DNA from: Verrucomicrobiota bacterium
GTDB taxonomy: Bacteria; Verrucomicrobiota; Verrucomicrobiia; Opitutales; UBA953
Reading direction: 5' to 3'
DNA: 64,000 nt
Assembly (NCBI GenBank): GCA_014193315.1
Contig: BJHS01000003.1
Coordinates: 140,245 to 204,244, forward strand
The position numbers were made by a program, and so were the translations under genes. The notes beneath the pieces are model-generated. The model did no database searches. It saw nothing but the letters and a program-made list of their open reading frames with translations, and was not told the origin of the DNA. Shown piece by piece: positions 53,644 through 62,133 of the stretch. The number at the start of each line of letters is the position of its first letter. The first letter of the stretch is position 1.

Positions 53644-56600
53644 ATGCTCCTTCCGTTTCAACCCGCCCGCCCCGCTGCGCTCTTCCTCCTGCTCGTCGTC
53701 GCTGGTTTGTGCGGTCAGGAGATGAAGATGGAAGCGATGGCCGATGGTATGGCCGCCAAGGGGGCGGCCTCCGCGAAAACCGAGGCCGAGGCTAAGGTGG
53801 ATCCCGCCGGCTTGGAATTCTTCGAGAAGAACATCCGGCCGATTTTCACCGAGCATTGCTACAAGTGCCACTCCGCGAGCGAAGGCGTCTCCAAGGGCGG
53901 CTTGGTCCTAGACACGCGGGCCGCCTTGCTCGCCGGCGGCGACCAAGGGCCGGCGGTCGTGCCCGGTAACCTCAAGAAGTCCTTGTTGCTCGTCGCGGTC
54001 CACCAAGGCGACCCCGAGCTCTCCATGCCGCCCCGCAAGTCGGGCCCCAAGCTCAGTGATGCGAAGATCGCGACCTTGGAGAAGTGGATTCAGATGGGCG
54101 CGCCTGCCCCCGTCGGCGGCGCGGCCAAGCTGACCGGTCTCTCGCAAAAGGCGCGCGACCACTGGGCATTCAAGCCCGTGCAGGACTTCCCCGTCCCGAC
54201 GAAGCTCAGCAACCCGGCGTGGTGCCAGAACGAGATCGATGCGTTCATCCTGGCCAAGCTTGACGCGGCCGGCCTCAAGCCCAACCCCTCCGCCGACGGC
54301 GAGGCGTTGCTGCGTCGCCTGACCTACGACCTTCACGGCCTCCCCCCCACCAACGCCGAGGCCGAGGCTTTCGCCCGCGATTTCGACGCCGCCGTCTCCC
54401 GCGACGCCCTCTCCTTGCGCAACGGTCAGCCCGCTCGCTCCGCGTCCCTCGTCCTCGAGCGTACCGTCGATCGCCTGCTGGCCTCGCCCCGCTACGGCGA
54501 GCGCTGGGCCCGCCACTGGCTGGATACCGCTCGCTACTCCGACACCAAGGGGCAGCGCCGCGCCGGTGCTGAAGGGGATCGCTCCGCCAACGCCTGGACC
54601 TACCGCGACTACGTCATCGACTCGCTCAACGCCGACAAGCCGTACGACCAGTTCATCATCGAGCAGCTGGCTGCCGACCGTCTGCCGGATCTCGCCAAGG
54701 ACGACCCTCGCCTGGCCGCGCTCGGCTTCATCACCGTCGGTAAGCGTTTCGACAACAACGACGACACCATCGACGAGCGCATCGACACCACGACGAAGGC
54801 CTTCCTCGGCCTGACCGTGGCCTGCGCCCGTTGTCACGACCATAAGTTCGACCCGATCCCGGCGGCCGACTACTACTCGTTGCATGGCATCTTCGCTTCG
54901 ACGATCGACCCGATCGTCGATCCGGTCATCCGCGGCGCCCGCACCGCCCCCGCCGCCGTCCGGGCCGATTACGACAAGCAGCTCAAGGCCATGCAGGAGG
55001 AGAATGTCCGCGGTTATTTCAAGTACATCGCGGGTCAGCTGACGCTGTTGCACAAGGGCTATGGCGCCCGCGCCATGGTCGCGCTCGCGGGCGGCTCCCG
55101 CTCCGAGAAGGGCTACGACATACAGCAGAAGTACAAGGACAAGTATGTCGTCGACCGCGAGGTCGACGGTGCGATGATGATCCGCGCGGACTCGCCCGTC
55201 ACCGGCCCGCTCGCCCGGCTTAAGCGCCTGCCCGAGGCCGATTTCGCCGCCCAAGCCCCCGCCGCAATCGCCGCCGCCCTCGCCGACAAGAAGCTCGCCG
55301 TGAACCCGCTCATCGCCGAGGCGCTGCGCAATCTCAAGCCGAAGACCCTCGATGAGGTCGCCTTCGCCTACGACGCCGTCTTCGCGAAGAACCATGGCGC
55401 TATCATCGCCCATCTCGAGATGCGGGGCCAGCCCGGCAAGCGGGCGGAGCAGGACGACAAGGCCATCGCCCAACTGGCCGCCTACCCTTTCCCGACCCCG
55501 AATTACGAGGAACTCGCCACGACCACGCAGATGACGGTGCTCGTCTCCACCCGAGCCTTCTGCGAGCCCTGGCAGTCGGCCCCGGCCTTCCCGAACGGCA
55601 ACATGCCGACGCGCTTCTTTAAATTCGACGCCATCAACGCCCTTGACCTGACCCACCCTGGCGGCCCGGGCACCGCCATGACGGTGGCCGACAGTAATAC
55701 GCCGCGTGACACCAACGTCTACATCCGGGGCGACCGCAACAAGAAGGGGCCCCTCGCCCCCCGCCAGTTCCTCGAGGTCCTCGCCGGCCCCGAGCGGCAG
55801 CCCTTCTACGAAGGCAGCGGGCGCCGCGAGCTCGCCGTCGCCATCGCCAACCGGACCAACCCGCTCACCCCCCGCGTCCTCGTCAACCGGCTCTGGCTGC
55901 ACCACTTCGGCGCCGGCATCATTTCCACGCCCGATGACTTCGGCAATATGTCCGAGAAGCCCACGCACCCCGAGCTCCTTGATTGGCTCTCCCTGCGCTT
56001 CATGGATGAAGGCTGGTCCCAGAAGAAACTCCATAAGCGGATCCTCATGTCGGCCGCCTATCGGCAGTCGGCCAACCCGCTGGCCAACCCGCTCCTCGTC
56101 CAGAAGGCGGCCCTCGACCCGTCCAAGGTCGACGCCGGTAACAAACTCCTTTGGCACGCCAACCTCCGCCGCCTCGACTTCGAGTCCATCCGCGACTCGA
56201 TGTTGATGCTCACGGGCAAGATGGATTCGACCGTCGGCGGTCGCCCGGTGAACATCACGGAGGACCCGATCAGCTACCGCCGCAGCATCTACGGTTACAT
56301 CGACCGCGAGCGGCTCAGCGACCTGCAGTCCCAGTTCGACTTCGCCGACCCCGACATGGCCAACTCGAAGCGCGGCTCGACCATCGTGCCGCAGCAGGCC
56401 CTGTTCTTCATGAACAACGAGCTGTCGATTGTCGTGGCCCGCGCCGTGGCCGGTCGCCCCGAGGTGACCACCGCCTCCTCCGACGATGCCCGCATCGGTC
56501 AGCTTTACAAGATCATGTACCAGCGCTCGCCGACCGCCGACGAGATGAAGATCTCCCGGGAGTTCGTCCGCAAGGTCGCCGGCTACATCGACGAACCTGT

Positions 56601-56835
56601 CGCGAAGGCTAAACCCGCCCCCGTCGCCAAGGCCCCGAAGCCGAAGGCGAGCGAGCTGATGAACAAGCCCCTTCTGCCGTCCGCCCCGCTGGTCACCGTC
56701 CAGGCGCCCAAGACCAAGGTCAGCGGCGGCGTCATCGTCAACGAAGGCGTCAAGATCGACAAGCGCCCCGTCACCCCCTGGGAGATGCTCGCGCAGGCCA
56801 TGGTCTGCTCCAATGAATTCGTCTACCTCAACTAA
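53644..56835 (+). CDS. Planctomycete-type cytochrome protein (PSCyt1-DUF1549-DUF1553), second tandem copy
   Basis: A 1,063-residue paralogue of the preceding gene with the same domain order. Haem sites are HCYKCHS (Cys72, Cys75) and ACARCHDHKFDPIPAADYYSL (Cys394). DUF1549 has GERWARHWLDTARYSDTKGQ, and DUF1553 has NPLTPRVLVNRLWLHHFGAGI and STIVPQQALFFMNNEL. The pre-C-terminal insert is Lys/Pro/Ala-rich (VAKAKPAPVAKAPKPKA) and unlike the Ser-rich insert of copy one. ATG 53644 is used; GTG 53611 is possible but falls in the inverted repeat. The DUF1501 partner follows 33 bases later in the same likely operon. Confidence 0.93.
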   Translation: MLLPFQPARPAALFLLLVVAGLCGQEMKMEAMADGMAAKGAASAKTEAEAKVDPAGLEFFEKNIRPIFTEHCYKCHSASEGVSKGGLVLDTRAALLAGGDQGPAVVPGNLKKSLLLVAVHQGDPELSMPPRKSGPKLSDAKIATLEKWIQMGAPAPVGGAAKLTGLSQKARDHWAFKPVQDFPVPTKLSNPAWCQNEIDAFILAKLDAAGLKPNPSADGEALLRRLTYDLHGLPPTNAEAEAFARDFDAAVSRDALSLRNGQPARSASLVLERTVDRLLASPRYGERWARHWLDTARYSDTKGQRRAGAEGDRSANAWTYRDYVIDSLNADKPYDQFIIEQLAADRLPDLAKDDPRLAALGFITVGKRFDNNDDTIDERIDTTTKAFLGLTVACARCHDHKFDPIPAADYYSLHGIFASTIDPIVDPVIRGARTAPAAVRADYDKQLKAMQEENVRGYFKYIAGQLTLLHKGYGARAMVALAGGSRSEKGYDIQQKYKDKYVVDREVDGAMMIRADSPVTGPLARLKRLPEADFAAQAPAAIAAALADKKLAVNPLIAEALRNLKPKTLDEVAFAYDAVFAKNHGAIIAHLEMRGQPGKRAEQDDKAIAQLAAYPFPTPNYEELATTTQMTVLVSTRAFCEPWQSAPAFPNGNMPTRFFKFDAINALDLTHPGGPGTAMTVADSNTPRDTNVYIRGDRNKKGPLAPRQFLEVLAGPERQPFYEGSGRRELAVAIANRTNPLTPRVLVNRLWLHHFGAGIISTPDDFGNMSEKPTHPELLDWLSLRFMDEGWSQKKLHKRILMSAAYRQSANPLANPLLVQKAALDPSKVDAGNKLLWHANLRRLDFESIRDSMLMLTGKMDSTVGGRPVNITEDPISYRRSIYGYIDRERLSDLQSQFDFADPDMANSKRGSTIVPQQALFFMNNELSIVVARAVAGRPEVTTASSDDARIGQLYKIMYQRSPTADEMKISREFVRKVAGYIDEPVAKAKPAPVAKAPKPKASELMNKPLLPSAPLVTVQAPKTKVSGGVIVNEGVKIDKRPVTPWEMLAQAMVCSNEFVYLN

Positions 56836-56868
56836 CCCTTAGTCTCTACAACCAAACCAAAACACATC

Positions 56869-58257
56869 ATGGAAATCCAAAACTGCACCAACAGCCTCCC
56901 GACGCCGAATTCGCGGCGCGAGTTCCTCCGCCAGACCGGCATGGGGCTCGGCACCGTCGCCTTCGGCACCATGGTCGCCGACTACCTCGTGGCGCCCGCC
57001 CACGCCGAGATCTCGGCCGACCTCAAGCCCCGCAAGGGCCCGCTGCCGGCCAAGGCCAAGCATGTCATCCACATCTTCGCCGGTGGCGCCCCGTCCCACC
57101 TCGACACGTTCGACTACAAGCCGGGCATGAAGGCCTACGCCGAGAAGTCGACGTCCGGTCAGGGCGGCGTGATCTTCCCGACGCCCTTCGAGTTCAAGAA
57201 GTGCGGCAAGTCCGGCCTCGAGATCTCCGAGATCTTCCCGAAGCTCCAGGAGCAGGCCGATGAGATGTGCGTCATCCGCTCGATGCACTCCGACATCCCG
57301 GCCCACGGTCCGGCCGCCAAGCTGATGCACACCGGCTCGGCGATCCTCACCAAGCCCTGCCTCGGTTCCTGGGTCCTCTACGGTCTCGGCACCGAAAGCC
57401 AGGACCTCCCGGGCTTCGTCAGCCTCGGTGGCGGCGCCGATGGCCGCCAGTCCGCCTTCCTCCCCTCGATCTACCAGGGCGCGAAGACCTCCTTCCGTCC
57501 CGGTGCGCCGGCGAACAAGGTCATCGCCAACCTCCAGAGCGAGTTCACCACCGAGGAGGCCCAGCGCAAGCAGCTCGACCTCGTCCACCAGCTCAACGAG
57601 CGCCACATGCAGACCGTCCAGAAGGACGAGCAGCTCGAGGCCCGGATCGAATCGTTCGAACTCGCCTTCCGCATGCAGACCGCGGCGACCGACGCCTTCG
57701 ACATCTCCAAGGAGTCGCAGAAGACCCGTGACGCCTACGGTAAGACCGACCTCGGCGCCAAGCTCCTCTGCGCCCGTCGCCTCGTCGAGCGCGGCGTGCG
57801 CTTCGTCCAGGTGGACGCGGGCGGTTGGGACCACCACACGAACATCTTCACCTCCGCGACGCGCACCGGCGCGACGGTGGACACCCCGGCCGCGGCGCTC
57901 ATCGCCGACCTCAAGCAGCGCGGGCTCCTTGACCAGACCCTGATCATCTGGGGCGGAGAATTCGGTCGCACCCCGACCACCGCGGGTCGCGTGAATCAGA
58001 ACTCCGGCCGTGACCACTGGTCCAAGGCTTACTGCTGCTGGATGGCCGGCGGCGGCGTCAAGGGCGGCATGCACTACGGCGAGACCGACGAAATCGGCGG
58101 CCAGGTCGCGTCCGACGGCGTCGACGTCCATGACCTCCACGCCACGATCCTCCGCCTGCTCGGCTTCGATCACACCAAGTTGACGTACCGCTACAACGGC
58201 CGCGACTTCCGCCTGACCGACAACTTCGGCAAGGTGGTCGAGAAGGTCATCGCCTAA
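56869..58257 (+). CDS. DUF1501 protein, Tat-exported
   Basis: A 462-residue DUF1501 protein with a twin-arginine signal NSRREFLRQTGMGLGTVAFGTM. Core blocks are KHVIHIFAGGAPSHLDTFDYKP, RSMHSDIPAHGPAAKLMHTG, GSWVLYGLG, RFVQVDAGGWDHHTN, IIWGGEFGRTPT and DVHDLHATILRLLGFDH. The GGEFGRTP and HDLHATILRLLG motifs mark the common subgroup found beside DUF1549/DUF1553 proteins. It lacks CxxCH sites, so the cytochrome partner would supply haem. The leader is A-rich (ACCAAACCAAAACACATC) with no Shine-Dalgarno sequence. A strong terminator follows. Confidence 0.94.
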   Translation: MEIQNCTNSLPTPNSRREFLRQTGMGLGTVAFGTMVADYLVAPAHAEISADLKPRKGPLPAKAKHVIHIFAGGAPSHLDTFDYKPGMKAYAEKSTSGQGGVIFPTPFEFKKCGKSGLEISEIFPKLQEQADEMCVIRSMHSDIPAHGPAAKLMHTGSAILTKPCLGSWVLYGLGTESQDLPGFVSLGGGADGRQSAFLPSIYQGAKTSFRPGAPANKVIANLQSEFTTEEAQRKQLDLVHQLNERHMQTVQKDEQLEARIESFELAFRMQTAATDAFDISKESQKTRDAYGKTDLGAKLLCARRLVERGVRFVQVDAGGWDHHTNIFTSATRTGATVDTPAAALIADLKQRGLLDQTLIIWGGEFGRTPTTAGRVNQNSGRDHWSKAYCCWMAGGGVKGGMHYGETDEIGGQVASDGVDVHDLHATILRLLGFDHTKLTYRYNGRDFRLTDNFGKVVEKVIA

Positions 58258-58274
58258 TCTCGGGCGAACCGGCC

Positions 58275-58309
58275 AAAGGGCGACCACCGCAAGGGGTCGC
58301 CCTTTTTGT
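58275..58309 (+). terminator. Intrinsic terminator of the second cytochrome module
   Basis: A perfect stem AAAGGGCGACC / GGTCGCCCTTT is followed by TTGTTTT, 17 bases after the DUF1501 stop. Confidence 0.9.
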
Positions 58310-58352
58310 TTTCAGGGGTTGCGAGCCGCGGCCGGTCGGCAAGGATACCTCC

Positions 58353-59003
58353 GTGGGACGATTCCTTGCCCTGTCAGCCTTGGCGTTCGTCGCCTGTTAC
58401 CTGTTGGCGCGGACTTTGCCGCCGACGTCTTCGCCGGTAGCGCGCACGCCGCGGACCGGTAGTCCCCCTTCGGCGGCGCCCGCCCGGACCTTGGCCCCGC
58501 GCCCGACGGCGCCGGCCGGCCCTGATGCCTCGGTGCTGGTCGTGGCGTCGTTCGCGACCTTGGATTCCGCGCGCCGACCTTCCGCCGCCGACACGCATGC
58601 CGATCCCCGGACGGCCCGGGTGCCGACCAACGGGGTGGTCGGGGTCGATGCGTTGGGGCACCGGCAAGTGAAGTACGACAACGGGGTCACGGCGGATTCG
58701 CGCGTGGATCCGCTGGGCGGGGTCAGCACGCGTTTTTCCAATGGCGTCACGGCCGAAAGCCGGACCGACCTTCTCGGCGGGACGACCACCCGTTTTTCCA
58801 ACGGACTGACCGCGAGTTCCCGGGTCGACGCGCTGGGTCATGTGGAGACCTCTTATTCCGACGGCACGCATGCCTCCACGCGGACGGATGCCTTGGGTAA
58901 CCGCGTGACCACCTACTCGGATGGCCGCACCGAGACCTTGCGCCCCGACCCCCTCGCCCCAGCGCCCGCGGCCGCTTCCGATCGTCGTCCTCGCCGGCGT
59001 TAA
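58353..59003 (+). CDS. Small exported protein with five YD-like 20-residue repeats
   Basis: A 216-residue protein. GTG 58353 begins a signal or anchor segment (GRFLALSALAFVACYLLA), then a Pro/Thr/Ala-rich linker to about residue 95. From there five tandem repeats of 20 residues run nearly to the end, with consensus (V/T)D-x-LGG-x-x-T-R/Y-(F/Y)S-(N/D)G-x-T-x-x-S-R. They resemble the YD/Rhs repeat pattern (a D-x-x-G turn, a T-x-Y strand, an NG turn). The tail is Arg-rich. No catalytic motif is seen; it may bind a wall polymer or glycan. It lies between the cytochrome module and the ThuA-like gene. Confidence 0.7.
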   Translation: MGRFLALSALAFVACYLLARTLPPTSSPVARTPRTGSPPSAAPARTLAPRPTAPAGPDASVLVVASFATLDSARRPSAADTHADPRTARVPTNGVVGVDALGHRQVKYDNGVTADSRVDPLGGVSTRFSNGVTAESRTDLLGGTTTRFSNGLTASSRVDALGHVETSYSDGTHASTRTDALGNRVTTYSDGRTETLRPDPLAPAPAAASDRRPRRR

Positions 59004-59075
59004 ACGGTGCTATTTAACGGAATAGGGCGCTTGAAAGCGGCCTGTCCCGGGCCTACCTTCCCACCTCATCACCCC

Positions 59076-60200
59076 ATGAAACGCCTCTTCCCTTATCTGA
59101 CCGCTCTGGGCGCATGCCTGTTGATGGTCGCCTGTGCGCCGACCCCGACCCCGGCTCCGGTCTCCGCTGCCTTCACCACTGGCCCTGGCTGGCTCGATTT
59201 CCCCGGCGGCAAGGGCCCGGGCGCCGGCAAGACGGTGGTCCTCCTGGCCGGCGACGAGGAGTATCGCTCCGAAGAGTCCATGCCGATGCTCGCCCGCCTC
59301 CTCGCGGAGCGCCATGGCTTCCACTGCATCGTCCTGTTCTCGCATGACGCGGATGGCACCATCAACCCGAACAATGGCGCCTCGCTGGGCAAGCCGGAGG
59401 CGCTCGATGGCGCCGACGCCCTGGTCCTCGGCCTGCGTTTCCGCAAGTGGAACGAAGTCGCCCTCGCCAAGTTCGACGCGGCGGTGAAGCGCGGCGTGCC
59501 GATCGTCGCCACCCGCACCAGCACCCACGCGTTCGCCGGTATCCCCAAGGAGAGCGCCTTCGGCGCTTATAACTGGAATAATAAAGGCGGCTTCGGGAAG
59601 AAGGTCCTCGGCGAGACCTGGGTGAGCCACTGGGGCAACCACAAGGGCGAGGCGACGCGCACCGCCGTCGAGCCCGGCGCCGAGAAGCTCGCGCTCCTCC
59701 ATGGGGTGGGCGTCATTTTCGGCGACACCGACGTGTACGAGGCCTACCCGCCCGCCGACGCCCAAGTGGTGCTCCGCGGCGTGGTCCTTAAGGACATGGA
59801 CCCGCAGAGCCCGCCCAGCGAGCGCGTGAAGAAGCGCTCCACCGACAAGCAGGAGCAGGGCGTGAACGGTCCCTCGATGGCCGTCGCCTGGACCCGCGAG
59901 GTCAAGAACGAGGCGGGAACGGTCAACCGTATCCTCACCACCACCATGGCCTCCGCCAGCGACCTCAAGGACGAGTCCCTGCGTCGCCTCCTCGTGAACG
60001 GCGTCTTCTGGGGCCTCAAGCTGGACGTGCCCGCCGCCGCCGACGTCACCCCGCTCGTCGAGTGGAAGCCCAGCAAGTATTCCTTCAACCTCTTCCACAA
60101 GGGACTGCAGGCCGCCGATTTCGTCGGCGTGCTCCCCGCTCCTGCTCCCGCTCCCGCGGCCGCGCCGGTGCCGGCGGCGAAGAAGCCCGCCGCGAAGTAA
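59076..60200 (+). CDS. ThuA-like lipoprotein
   Basis: A 374-residue predicted lipoprotein with lipobox LMVAC (Cys20), a short Pro/Thr/Ala linker and a ThuA/glutamine-amidotransferase-like fold. The fold contains TVVLLAGDEEYRSEESMPMLARLLAERHGFHCIVLFSHD and DGADALVLGLRFRKWNEVALAKFDAAVKRGVPIVATRTSTHAF. Then come WVSHWGNHKGEATRT and a C-terminal part with VAWTREVKNEAGTVNRILTTTMASA. Its tail is Ala/Pro/Lys-rich. ThuA-like proteins act on sugars such as trehalose or 3-keto sugars and often accompany DUF1080 and sulfatase genes. A strong terminator follows. Confidence 0.85.
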   Translation: MKRLFPYLTALGACLLMVACAPTPTPAPVSAAFTTGPGWLDFPGGKGPGAGKTVVLLAGDEEYRSEESMPMLARLLAERHGFHCIVLFSHDADGTINPNNGASLGKPEALDGADALVLGLRFRKWNEVALAKFDAAVKRGVPIVATRTSTHAFAGIPKESAFGAYNWNNKGGFGKKVLGETWVSHWGNHKGEATRTAVEPGAEKLALLHGVGVIFGDTDVYEAYPPADAQVVLRGVVLKDMDPQSPPSERVKKRSTDKQEQGVNGPSMAVAWTREVKNEAGTVNRILTTTMASASDLKDESLRRLLVNGVFWGLKLDVPAAADVTPLVEWKPSKYSFNLFHKGLQAADFVGVLPAPAPAPAAAPVPAAKKPAAK

Positions 60201-60221
60201 GCCGCCCGCCAGGCTCCGCCG

Positions 60222-60251
60222 AGGCGCCCCGCTGGGGCGCCTTTTTCTTTT
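60222..60251. terminator. Strong terminator between ThuA-like and NYN-like genes
   Basis: A perfect stem AGGCGCCCC / GGGGCGCCT with loop GCT is followed by TTTTTCTTTT. It lies between convergent genes and mainly serves the plus strand. Confidence 0.88.
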
Positions 60252-62076
60252 AGGGTTTCAGCCCGCGGTTCACCAGCAACTGCACCAGCCCGTCGTTGTA
60301 GACGATGTAGGCGCCCTCGCGGCCGGTGGCGTCGCGCACCTCGATGTCGTCCGAGACGACAAACCAAGGGGCCTCCACGGTCTTGTCCTTGGCGACGAGG
60401 TCCATCAGGTCGTGGTCCGCCTTGCCCCCCGCGCGGCTGAACGTCGCCTTGAGGCGCGGGTTGCCGATCCGGAGCTGGCTGGGTTGGCCGTCGAAGCAGA
60501 CCCACACGTGCAGCCCCTTGGCGTCGTCCGCCAGCTTCTCGAGCAGTTGGACGACCTTCTGCCGGGCGGCGGCATCGAGCAGGAAGCGCGTCTCCCCTTG
60601 GGCGTTCTTCTTGGTAGGCAGGCTGAGCCCGAGGTAATCTTGGCGGAGGCAGGCGAAGTTATTGGCGTCGACGGCCAAGCGGGCCTTCTCGCCCGTCGCC
60701 GCCGCGCGTTCCAGCAAGGCCAGCGGGCCAGATTGTTTCTGGACGTGGAAATCGCGGTCGGCCAGGTAGGAGCGGCGTCGATGGATGTCGCGCCGGTAAA
60801 GGTCGGCGTGCCGGGAGTCGACGAGACCGGACTGTTCCGCCAGCAGCAGGGCGCTTTCGATCGACTTCAACTCGCGGCTGTCGGCGACGTTGATCTTGGC
60901 GGAGATGCGTTCGAGGAAGGGGTCGGAAGGCTGGTCGCGCTTTTCCAGTTCGTAGCGGACCTTCTCGACGTGCTCGGTGATGCGCTGTTCCAACGCGGTC
61001 ACTTCGGGCAGCGCCTGCACCGCGGTCCGCTGGTAGCGGCGGAGGAGCTTGAGCATTTCCTCCATCTGCGGGATAGCCTGACGGAGCTGGTGTTCCTTCG
61101 CCAGGAAGGGGTCGGCGTCACGTTGCGCCTTGCGGACTTTCTCCACCGTCTCCGAGGTGAGCTGGCGGAGTTTGGCGACTTCCTCCGAGGCGGCCTTCAG
61201 GATCCGGGCATCGGCCAGCCAAGGACGGACTTCCTCGGAGAGGAGTTCCTCGGCGATTTCCCGGGCCTTCTTCGCGACCTGCTCGCGGGCGCGATCGAGT
61301 TCGCCGCGGAGCCGGGCGACTTCTTCCTCCTCCTTGGTCAGCTTGGCCTGCAAGGACTGGACCTGCGACTCCAGGTTCGCGCCCAGCTTGGCGGCCTCTT
61401 GGAGGGACTTGGCGGCTTCCTCCCGGGCCTTGCGGATCTCGCCGTCCTTCGTCTCAAGTTCATTGGCGTGCTGGCGGCGAATCTGGCGGCCTTCATTTTC
61501 GCGCGCCGCCTTGCCTTGCGCGATTTCCTGTTGCAGGCGCCGGAGCGTGCGGTCGGCCGAGTCCAGGGCGTCGGCCGAGTCCAGGGGTTCCTTCCCCGGC
61601 GTCTCCACCAGCTTGGCGAGGATGGCCTTCCAGGCCTTCGTCTCCGGTTTGCCTGCTTGGGGTTTGGAGAGGGCGACCAGCCGGGCGAGCCAGTCGGCGG
61701 GGAGCGTCGCATCCTTCTGTGGGGCTTGCTCGTTCCAGAGCACACAGAGGAGGGCGGCGCGGGGGCCCCCAATCGCTGCGGCCAACTCATCAAGGTGCTC
61801 GCCGAGCTTGGCCTTGTCGCTTTTCAGCGTTTCTTGGTACCACGGGAGGTGCTCCGCGATGGCCGCGGCGTCCTGGGTCAGGTGGGCGAGGCGTTTCTGG
61901 AAGCGCCACTTGGCGTCGCGGAGAAAGGGCTTTCGGTGGATGTACCCGCCGGGGATTTTCTTGGCCATCGCGAGCAGCGGGCCATCCGCGACGTGGTTGA
62001 GGTCCATGACCAGTTGCTCGGAGAGGACCCGGCGCAGCGGCTCCAACACCTCGTTCTTGTAGGCAAATTGTCCCAT
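60250..62076 (-). CDS. Coiled-coil protein with C-terminal NYN/PIN-like nuclease domain
   Basis: A 608-residue cytoplasmic protein with no matched family. Residues 1-110 are a basic helical domain (MGQFAYKNEVLEPLRRVLSEQL...). A long charged coiled coil runs from about 165 to 420. Residues 466-608 resemble NYN/YacP-type PIN-fold nucleases: RLAVDANNF (Asp470), VWVCFDGQP (Asp529), FSRAGGKADHDLMDLV (Asp554) and WFVVSDDIEV (Asp576) give four acidic residues in the right order for a metal site. It may cleave RNA while the coiled coil forms oligomers or holds a partner. It lies 57 bases after panC on the same strand. ATG 62076 follows GAGGG, one of few Shine-Dalgarno-like leaders. Confidence 0.7.
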   Translation of the reverse strand: MGQFAYKNEVLEPLRRVLSEQLVMDLNHVADGPLLAMAKKIPGGYIHRKPFLRDAKWRFQKRLAHLTQDAAAIAEHLPWYQETLKSDKAKLGEHLDELAAAIGGPRAALLCVLWNEQAPQKDATLPADWLARLVALSKPQAGKPETKAWKAILAKLVETPGKEPLDSADALDSADRTLRRLQQEIAQGKAARENEGRQIRRQHANELETKDGEIRKAREEAAKSLQEAAKLGANLESQVQSLQAKLTKEEEEVARLRGELDRAREQVAKKAREIAEELLSEEVRPWLADARILKAASEEVAKLRQLTSETVEKVRKAQRDADPFLAKEHQLRQAIPQMEEMLKLLRRYQRTAVQALPEVTALEQRITEHVEKVRYELEKRDQPSDPFLERISAKINVADSRELKSIESALLLAEQSGLVDSRHADLYRRDIHRRRSYLADRDFHVQKQSGPLALLERAAATGEKARLAVDANNFACLRQDYLGLSLPTKKNAQGETRFLLDAAARQKVVQLLEKLADDAKGLHVWVCFDGQPSQLRIGNPRLKATFSRAGGKADHDLMDLVAKDKTVEAPWFVVSDDIEVRDATGREGAYIVYNDGLVQLLVNRGLKP

Positions 62077-62133
62077 CCCTCGAGTCTGACCCCTCGGCGA
62101 GCCTCCGCAAGGGGACATGCCGCTTTTTTCGGC

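Noticed and set aside
53908..56157. A 749-codon minus-strand frame
   Set aside because: Antisense to the second cytochrome gene; low-complexity Gly/Val/Glu-rich product without motifs.
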